DNA of 18,047 nt, from NCBI GenBank assembly GCA_964596865.1, contig CAZQVW010000018.1:1-18047 (forward strand). The letters are read 5' to 3'. Shown in pieces: positions 13,488 through 18,047 of the stretch; position 1 is the stretch's first letter, and each line of letters begins with the position of its first letter. A model generated the notes under the pieces. It did not search any database. It saw nothing but the letters and a program-made list of their open reading frames with translations, and was not told the origin of the DNA. Made by a program: the position numbers and the translations under genes. This DNA is from UBA6382 sp964596865 (lineage in GTDB: Bacteria; Bacteroidota; Bacteroidia; Bacteroidales; Bacteroidaceae).

Positions 13488-15053
13488 TTAGAAATCGTTT
13501 GTGAAATGGAAGCGGATATGCTTGAAATCCTGCTGCGCCATTTGGAGCACATAACCGCTATCTGCCAGAAAGACGTCTCTGCCATCGCGATCCTGCGCCA
13601 TATACTGGTATTTGCGGCGCTTGAAATGCTCCAATTCCTCGGCGTCATCGCTCTCTATCCAGCAAGCCTTGTAAAGATGCAGGGGCTCCCAGCGGCATTT
13701 GGCGTTATACTCGTGCTCCAAGCGATATTGGATTACCTCGAATTGCAATTGGCCCACCGTGCCGATAATCCTGCGTCCATTAAATTGGTTTACAAACATC
13801 TGAGCCACGCCCTCGTCCATGAGTTGGGTGATGCCCTTGTTGAATTGTTTGGATTTCATGGGGTCGTCGTTCTCGATGTACTTAAACAGTTCTGGCGAGA
13901 AGCTGGGCAATCCCTTAAAGTGGAGCTGTTCGCCCTCGGTGAGGGTGTCGCCAATCTTAAAGGTCTCGTTGTCCGGCAATCCCACGATGTCGCCCGGCCA
14001 AGCCTCGTCGATAGTGCTTTTTCGCTGCGCCATAAACTGGGTGGGCGAGGAGAAGCGCAGTGTCTTGCCGGTGCGCACCAATAGATAAGGGGTATTCCTT
14101 TGGAATTTACCGCTACAAACCTTGCAAAACGCGATGCAAGAGCGGTGGTTGGGGTCGATATTTGCTGTAATCTTGAAGACAAATCCGGTGAACTTCTTTT
14201 CCTCCGGCTTCACCTCCCTTTCTATCGCCATCACAGGGCGTGGCGATGGGGCAATCTCCACAAAGCAATCCAATAGTTCCTGCACACCGAAATTATTGAG
14301 CGCCGAACCGAAGAATACCGGCGCCACATCGCCGCGCAGATAGCTCTCTGTCTCAAAAGTGGGGTAGACGCCATCGATGAGCTCCAAATCTTCGCGCAAT
14401 TTGGCGGCATCGCGTTCGCCCACGTGGGCTTCGAGGTCGGCGGAGGCTATGTCTACTTCCACTTTTTCGGTAACTTTCTGTTTGTCTGGCGTAAACAGGT
14501 TGAGATTGTGCTCATAGATATTATAGACACCCTTGAATTTCGCGCCCTGATTGATAGGCCACGACAGGGGGCGGACACTGATTTGGAGTTCCTTCTCCAA
14601 TTCATCGAGGAGGTCGAAAGGATCTTGGCCTTCCCTGTCCATTTTGTTGATAAAGATGATGACGGGCGTTTTTCGCATGCGGCAAACGCTCATCAACTTG
14701 CGCGTTTGGGCCTCCACGCCCTTGGCGCCGTCGATTACGATGATTACGCTGTCCACGGCGGTGAGAGTGCGGAAAGTGTCCTCGGCGAAATCCTGGTGGC
14801 CGGGGGTGTCAAGGATGTTCACCTTGTAGTCTTTGTAGTCAAACTCCATCACGCTGGTGGTAACGGAGATACCGCGTTGCTTCTCGATGTCCATCCAGTC
14901 GGAGGTGGCCGTCTTGCGTATTTTATTGTTCTTCACAGCGCCGGCCACCTGTATTTGCCCGCCAAAAAGCAGGAGCTTTTCGGTGAGCGTGGTCTTGCCC
15001 GCATCAGGATGTGAGATGATGGCAAAGGTGCGGCGGCGGGAGATTTCGTCCAT
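13488..15053 (-). CDS. prfC: Peptide chain release factor 3 (RF3)
   Basis: A GTPase that removes RF1 or RF2 from the ribosome after termination. At 521 residues it is full length and closely RF3-like. The GTP-binding motifs are SHPDAGKTT (14-22, G1), RGISVT (60-65, G2), DTPGHQDF (82-89, G3) and NKMD (136-139, G4). The insertion SDWMDIEKQRGIS (51-63), typical of RF3 rather than EF-G, is present. Domain II (KFTGFVFKITANIDP near 292) and the RF3 C-terminal domain (GTVGQLQFEVIQYRLEHEY near 428) follow. The start is 70 bp after the rfbD stop, on the same strand. Confidence 0.97.
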   Translation of the reverse strand: MDEISRRRTFAIISHPDAGKTTLTEKLLLFGGQIQVAGAVKNNKIRKTATSDWMDIEKQRGISVTTSVMEFDYKDYKVNILDTPGHQDFAEDTFRTLTAVDSVIIVIDGAKGVEAQTRKLMSVCRMRKTPVIIFINKMDREGQDPFDLLDELEKELQISVRPLSWPINQGAKFKGVYNIYEHNLNLFTPDKQKVTEKVEVDIASADLEAHVGERDAAKLREDLELIDGVYPTFETESYLRGDVAPVFFGSALNNFGVQELLDCFVEIAPSPRPVMAIEREVKPEEKKFTGFVFKITANIDPNHRSCIAFCKVCSGKFQRNTPYLLVRTGKTLRFSSPTQFMAQRKSTIDEAWPGDIVGLPDNETFKIGDTLTEGEQLHFKGLPSFSPELFKYIENDDPMKSKQFNKGITQLMDEGVAQMFVNQFNGRRIIGTVGQLQFEVIQYRLEHEYNAKCRWEPLHLYKACWIESDDAEELEHFKRRKYQYMAQDRDGRDVFLADSGYVLQMAQQDFKHIRFHFTNDF

Positions 15054-15123
15054 AGTGGGGAAGTGGTGATTTTTTAGTGGTAGAATAGTATGTTGTGGGC
15101 AGTTTGCGCTGCGGCTTGCCCTC

Positions 15124-15984
15124 CTAATTTTTCAGACGCTTGAGGCAATCTTCCAGTGAGTCTATCCAATAGGGGATTTCGATGTGGTAGGCTTCTTTTA
15201 TCTTTGTCTTGTCAAGGACAGAGTAGGCGGGGCGATGAGCGGGTGTGGGGTATTCGCGCGTATGGATGGGATTGACCTGACAGGAGGTGATGCCCTCCAA
15301 ACGGAAGATGACCTTTGTGAAATCATACCACGAGATAACGCCCTCGTTGCTGAAATGGAATGTGCCGTAGACCTTCTCTTTCGCCGTGGCGATGGTGAGC
15401 GCAGCGCGGGCGAGGTCGTGGGCGTAGGTGGGAGTGCCCACTTGGTCGAATACCACGTTGAGGCGCTCTCTTTCTTTGCCGAGGCGCAGCATCGTGAGCA
15501 CGTAGTTGTTGCCGTAGGGCGAATAAAGCCAAGCCGTGCGGATGATGACGGAGCGGGGGCAGGCTTCTCTTACGGCAATCTCGCCGTCCAGTTTGGTGAG
15601 GCCGTAGACAGACTGCGGGCCAGTGGGCATATCCTCGGTATAGGGGATATGGCCGTCGCCGGAGAAGACATAGTCGGTGGAGATTTGGATTATCTCGCCG
15701 CCCACGGCGTTGATGGCTTTGGCGAGGATGGCCGGCGCTTCGGCGTTAAGCCTGCGGCAGAGGTCTTGGTTGCTCTCGGCCTTATCCACGGCGGTGAATG
15801 CGGCGCAGTTGATGAGCACCTGCGGTTTTTCCTTGTCCACCAACCGCGTTACTGCCTCTTCATCGGTAATATCCAGCTCCTTAACGTCCGTAAATACAAA
15901 TTCGCACGCGGGATATTCCGCACTGAGGTTGCGAATTTCCGTGCCAAGTTGTCCGTTGGCACCCGTTACTAAAATCTTCATCAT
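15124..15984 (-). CDS. rfbD: dTDP-4-dehydrorhamnose reductase
   Basis: Reduces dTDP-4-keto-L-rhamnose to dTDP-L-rhamnose, the last step of the rhamnose donor pathway, in the cytosol. The 286-residue protein has the nucleotide-binding TGANGQLG at 7-14, INCAAFTAVDKAE near 58-70, and the catalytic triad Thr103 (STDYVFSG, 102-109), Tyr127 and Lys131 (YGLTK). The stop codon of the preceding DUF4924 gene overlaps the start here as ATGA (15984-15981), which indicates translational coupling; a second ATG follows at once. No rfbA, rfbB or rfbC is in the window, so the other pathway steps are encoded elsewhere. The product could feed the polymer exported by the Wza/Wzc-like pair 9 kb away, which is inference. 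Confidence 0.95.
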   Translation of the reverse strand: MMKILVTGANGQLGTEIRNLSAEYPACEFVFTDVKELDITDEEAVTRLVDKEKPQVLINCAAFTAVDKAESNQDLCRRLNAEAPAILAKAINAVGGEIIQISTDYVFSGDGHIPYTEDMPTGPQSVYGLTKLDGEIAVREACPRSVIIRTAWLYSPYGNNYVLTMLRLGKERERLNVVFDQVGTPTYAHDLARAALTIATAKEKVYGTFHFSNEGVISWYDFTKVIFRLEGITSCQVNPIHTREYPTPAHRPAYSVLDKTKIKEAYHIEIPYWIDSLEDCLKRLKN

Positions 15985-16526
15985 TCTTCGTCTTTATTTC
16001 TCAATAAATCATAGAGTTTTCCCACCATGGAGGCGGCCTGCTGGGTGGCTTCGGAAATGGGCTGACCCTGAAGTTTCAATAGTTTCACGCCGTAGAGCAT
16101 TTCCAGCCAGCTTTCTATTTCCGAATGGTGCTCTGAGGGTGTGTTGTCGGGCAACTGCTGCCGCGAACGGAAGTCCACAATCGCGGGCAGGGCCTCGTAA
16201 TATAGGTCGCGGTAGGTCTTGTTCTTAGGGTCTTTGAGCAGGGCTTTGTGTCGGGCGGTGAGGCGCTCGATGGCGTCCTTACATATTTTCAGATGCCCCT
16301 TTTGCTGTATGCCTTCTGCCTTCATCATGGCGATGACGCGCTCATACCATTGCCTGCTGGCGGTCTGGGGTTCTTCTGAGGTCGCATTCGGCTTCACAAG
16401 TGCCTGTTCCACCTTATTTATATCGAAATTGAGGGCGCGCATGAGGTCTTCCACCATCCACATGCCCAGCACGTCTATCTCTTTCTGCTTGTCGTCTGTT
16501 CCGTTCATCTTTCTGTACGTATTCAT
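15981..16526 (-). CDS. DUF4924 family protein
   Basis: A 181-residue soluble protein, largely alpha-helical and rich in Lys, Glu and Leu, with no signal peptide or membrane segment. The segment LGMWMVEDLMRALNFDINKV (about 20-39) matches my recollection of the Bacteroidetes-specific DUF4924 family, as does the position between a LysE-type transporter gene and rfbD. Its function is unknown. Its TGA overlaps the rfbD ATG by the ATGA arrangement. The ATG at 16526 was used; ATG 16508 (MNGTDDKQKE) is an alternative. Confidence 0.75.
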   Translation of the reverse strand: MNTYRKMNGTDDKQKEIDVLGMWMVEDLMRALNFDINKVEQALVKPNATSEEPQTASRQWYERVIAMMKAEGIQQKGHLKICKDAIERLTARHKALLKDPKNKTYRDLYYEALPAIVDFRSRQQLPDNTPSEHHSEIESWLEMLYGVKLLKLQGQPISEATQQAASMVGKLYDLLRNKDEE

Positions 16527-16562
16527 TCTTGCGCTATCGCGGCGCCTGCCCCTATTGCGGGC

Positions 16563-17225
16563 CTACATCGTGAGTTGCCGCCAATGTAAACCGGTGATGG
16601 TAAACACAAAGCCCACCACTGCGGCGGCTATTACGGCGCAACCGAGCCCCACATTGAGTATGCGGATATAGCGGGGCGAAAAGGTATTGCGTATCTTGTT
16701 GATTACATACGAAAGGAACAGCCACCACGCCATTGCGCCCACAATCATGGCCACATACCCCACGATGGTATTGATGGGATAATCGGGCTGGATAAAATCA
16801 AAGCGGGCAAACAGGACAAGGAACAGCAGGATAATCAGCGGGTTGGAAAATGTGAGCAGAAAGGCCGTAAGAGCGTTTCTTGTGAGGCCTTTATCTTTGG
16901 TGAGCTTGATACCATTGTCGTGGGGCTTGTTCATCAGCATGAATAATCCGAACACCAACAACAGTGCGCTGCCCAGCAATTGCATAATGAGCTTGTTGTT
17001 CTCGTTTTTCACAAAGTCGGTTACAAAACTCATGCCGTATCCGGACAGCAGGGCGTAGATGGTGTCGGAAATCACCGCCCCGATGCCGGTCATTATCCCA
17101 TAGATATATCCTTTCTTGAGCACGCGCTGAATACAGAGCACGCCCACGGGGCCGCACGGCGCCGAACAAATCACGCCGATAAACAGGCCCTTTAATATCA
17201 TCATCGGAAGAGCAGATATTTCCAT
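16563..17225 (-). CDS. LysE/RhtB-family amino-acid exporter
   Basis: An inner-membrane exporter of about six helices in the LysE superfamily; the substrate is probably an amino acid or related metabolite but cannot be specified. Marker segments are SAPCGPVGVLCIQRVLKKG (21-39), TGIGAVISDTIYALLSGYG (46-64) and LTFSNPLIILLF (124-135). The frame can be extended to a TTG at 17237, but that codon lies inside the -7 element TAATTTTG (17242-17235). The ATG at 17225 (MEISALPMM) is therefore preferred, giving 220 residues and an almost leaderless message. It is the first gene of the minus-strand run, 36 bp before the DUF4924 gene. Confidence 0.9.
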   Translation of the reverse strand: MEISALPMMILKGLFIGVICSAPCGPVGVLCIQRVLKKGYIYGIMTGIGAVISDTIYALLSGYGMSFVTDFVKNENNKLIMQLLGSALLLVFGLFMLMNKPHDNGIKLTKDKGLTRNALTAFLLTFSNPLIILLFLVLFARFDFIQPDYPINTIVGYVAMIVGAMAWWLFLSYVINKIRNTFSPRYIRILNVGLGCAVIAAAVVGFVFTITGLHWRQLTM

Positions 17226-17234
17226 AACAAAATG

Positions 17235-17242
17235 CAAAATTA
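17235..17242 (-). promoter_or_regulatory. Candidate -7 promoter element for the LysE-DUF4924-rfbD run
   Basis: TAATTTTG on the minus strand, 9 nt before the ATG at 17225. A TTTG at 17269-17266 lies 23 bp upstream of it, close to the usual -33 spacing. This is the best promoter for the long minus-strand gene run. Confidence 0.6.
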
Positions 17243-17501
17243 CTGCTTTTTTCCCACAATCAATCCAAATAACCCTAAAATCGCACCACCGCCCACGGGC
17301 GAATGTCCACTTACATTAAATATATAGCCCTATACATTATTATATATGTCTATACATTATTACTAATAGCCCCTACATGTCAATCAATACGCGCCAATTC
17401 AAACAATTCTTCCACCTTCTTCGCGCACAAATGCCCGCAATTGTGTCAAAAAACGCCTGATAAAAGTCATAAATGGTCTGAAAACGCGATTTTTCCCCGT
17501 C
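17243..17501. other. AT-rich intergenic stretch before the LysE operon
   Basis: No supported gene. The segment 17311-17375 is a low-complexity AT stretch with TATACATTATTA recurring. An ORF on the plus strand reads through into repeat copy 3 and ends RDSLRSQCCNNN, but it lacks a credible start and is not annotated as a gene. Confidence 0.5.
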
Positions 17502-17639
17502 CTGCGGCGAAAAAAGTGCGCGATAGTTTGCGTTCACAGTGCTGTAACAATAACTAAACAGTACTGTTTAGTTATTGTTACAGCACTGTTTAGTTATTGT
17601 TACAGCACTGTTAACGATAGTCAAAACGATTGGAAGTGG
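17502..17639 (-). repeat. Dispersed palindromic-core element, copy 3 (complete, inverted)
   Basis: Read on the minus strand, the left end (17639-17610) is identical to copy 2. The right end matches copies 1 and 2, with the extension towards CTGCGGCG shared with copy 1. The four cores lie at 17536-17545, 17558-17567, 17580-17589 and 17602-17611, again at 22-bp spacing. Relative to copy 2, the first two linkers are reversed (AACAATAACTAA) and the third is not. As a result 17536-17589 is a perfect 54-bp palindrome. A 10-bp inverted repeat, AAAAAGTGCG (17511-17520) and CGCACTTTTT (17648-17657), brackets the element. Confidence 0.95.
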
Positions 17640-17818
17640 ATTTTTCTCGCACTTTTTGTGATTACGGTCGGGGGTTACGCCGATGAGCGCGCTCTTTCTG
17701 CTGCTAATGCCGTGTATAATTGGTTTGGCAACCGATTAAGAATTGATTATGAGGAGTGTAAACAAATTTTCGTGGGTCAAAAAGCTCCTATATTCTCTAT
17801 TTCCGGATGTCCAAACAA
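17640..17818. other. Intergenic stretch between repeat copy 3 and the terminator
   Basis: No supported gene. A GTG-started plus-strand frame of 67 codons (17658-17861) crosses it but ends inside the minus-strand terminator and is judged spurious. Confidence 0.45.
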
Positions 17819-17871
17819 CAAAAAAGACGGAAAGCCGGTGCTTTGTGATATTAAGCACTGACTTTCCGTCT
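17819..17871 (-). terminator. Rho-independent terminator for the partial gene at the right edge
   Basis: The outer arms AGACGGAAAG and CTTTCCGTCT (17825-17834 and 17862-17871) pair perfectly over 10 bp. An inner stem GTGCTT/AAGCAC (17838-17843 and 17853-17858) follows. On the minus strand the stem is followed by six Ts and then GTTG. It lies about 30 bp after the stop codon of the gene at 17901. Confidence 0.9.
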
Positions 17872-17900
17872 GACTTTTCGGCCCAAATAGCGGTGGCCGC

Positions 17901-18047
17901 CTATTTCTTCGGTCTAAAAAAGATGTTTTTGAATTTCAGGGAGAGCTCGATGGCGTGGAGGTTGTCATCATCGTCATCGCCGTTGCCCTTGCAAAAATGA
18001 TAGTCGAGCCCGAGAGACAACTTCTTTTTAATTATGTTGTAGTCCAC
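17901..18047 (-). CDS. C-terminal end of a probable outer-membrane beta-barrel protein (partial)
   Basis: The frame is open from the window edge for 48 codons and ends in TAG (17903-17901). Residues alternate polar and hydrophobic in strand-like segments (KKLSLGLDYHF and HAIELSLKFKNIFF), separated by a Gly/Asp-rich turn (GNGDDDDDN). This is the pattern of the last hairpin of an outer-membrane barrel, and an aromatic residue lies close to the C-terminus. The terminator 30 bp downstream supports a real gene end. The family cannot be named without the missing N-terminal part. Confidence 0.6.
   Translation of the reverse strand: MDYNIIKKKLSLGLDYHFCKGNGDDDDDNLHAIELSLKFKNIFFRPKK

Noticed and set aside
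15184..15972. 262-codon plus-strand frame opposite rfbD
   Set aside because: Antisense shadow of a gene with all RmlD catalytic motifs. No motifs of its own.
17511..17657. Insertion-sequence-like terminal inverted repeats around copy 3
   Set aside because: The 10-bp inverted repeat is real but is not found around copy 2, and no target-site duplication or transposase was seen. It is not called a mobile element.
17658..17861. 67-codon plus-strand frame beyond repeat copy 3
   Set aside because: It starts at a GTG with no upstream signal, its codon use is unlike its neighbours, and it ends inside a terminator stem that serves the opposite strand.

Overview
The window looks like chromosome of a member of the Bacteroidota, most likely order Bacteroidales. 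Support comes from several candidate promoters with the Bacteroidetes -7 element TAnnTTTG (here TAAYTTTG), weak or absent Shine-Dalgarno sequences, and a minus-strand run of LysE-type transporter, DUF4924, RfbD, PrfC, Sua5, CLC and Fmt genes that I recall as typical of this order. Base composition is near 50% GC in genes, and intergenic regions are AT-rich. No rRNA, tRNA, transposase, integrase or CRISPR array was seen.

Layout. Positions 1-445 are intergenic: the right part of a dispersed repeat element (copy 1), a 21-bp tandem array, and a TAATTTTG promoter overlaid by a perfect 10-bp inverted repeat. Positions 446-2687 hold plus-strand tetR-like, fabG and RluA-type pseudouridine synthase genes. 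Positions 3001-6282 hold a two-gene polysaccharide export operon: a Wza-like lipoprotein and a Wzc-like tyrosine kinase with an 11-tyrosine Gly-Tyr tail. It ends at a strong terminator. A second 21-bp tandem array (6414-6497) follows, then a convergent MATE transporter on the minus strand (6587-7948). Positions 7949-8518 are intergenic and hold repeat copy 2 and a minus-strand terminator that closes a 39-residue small ORF (8519-8638). Everything from there to 17225 is on the minus strand. In transcription order it is LysE-type exporter, DUF4924, rfbD, prfC, tsaC/sua5, CLC channel, fmt and DUF486, and then an ECF sigma factor. Positions 17226-17900 are intergenic with repeat copy 3. The right edge cuts the C-terminal end of another minus-strand gene, probably an outer-membrane beta-barrel.

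How the genes work together. Most are housekeeping: fatty-acid reduction (FabG), initiator tRNA formylation (Fmt), t6A tRNA modification (TsaC), release-factor recycling (PrfC) and RNA pseudouridylation. The Wza/Wzc pair is the envelope-spanning export machine for a surface polysaccharide, and RfbD could supply dTDP-rhamnose to such a polymer. No glycosyltransferases lie in the window.

The most unusual content is the family of three dispersed elements (1-74, 8165-8285, 17502-17639). They have constant ends and an interior of palindromic 10-bp cores (ACAGTACTGT and variants) at exact 22-bp spacing. The 12-bp linkers between cores are flipped in some copies, and in copy 3 this creates a perfect 54-bp palindrome. 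No gene in the window explains them.
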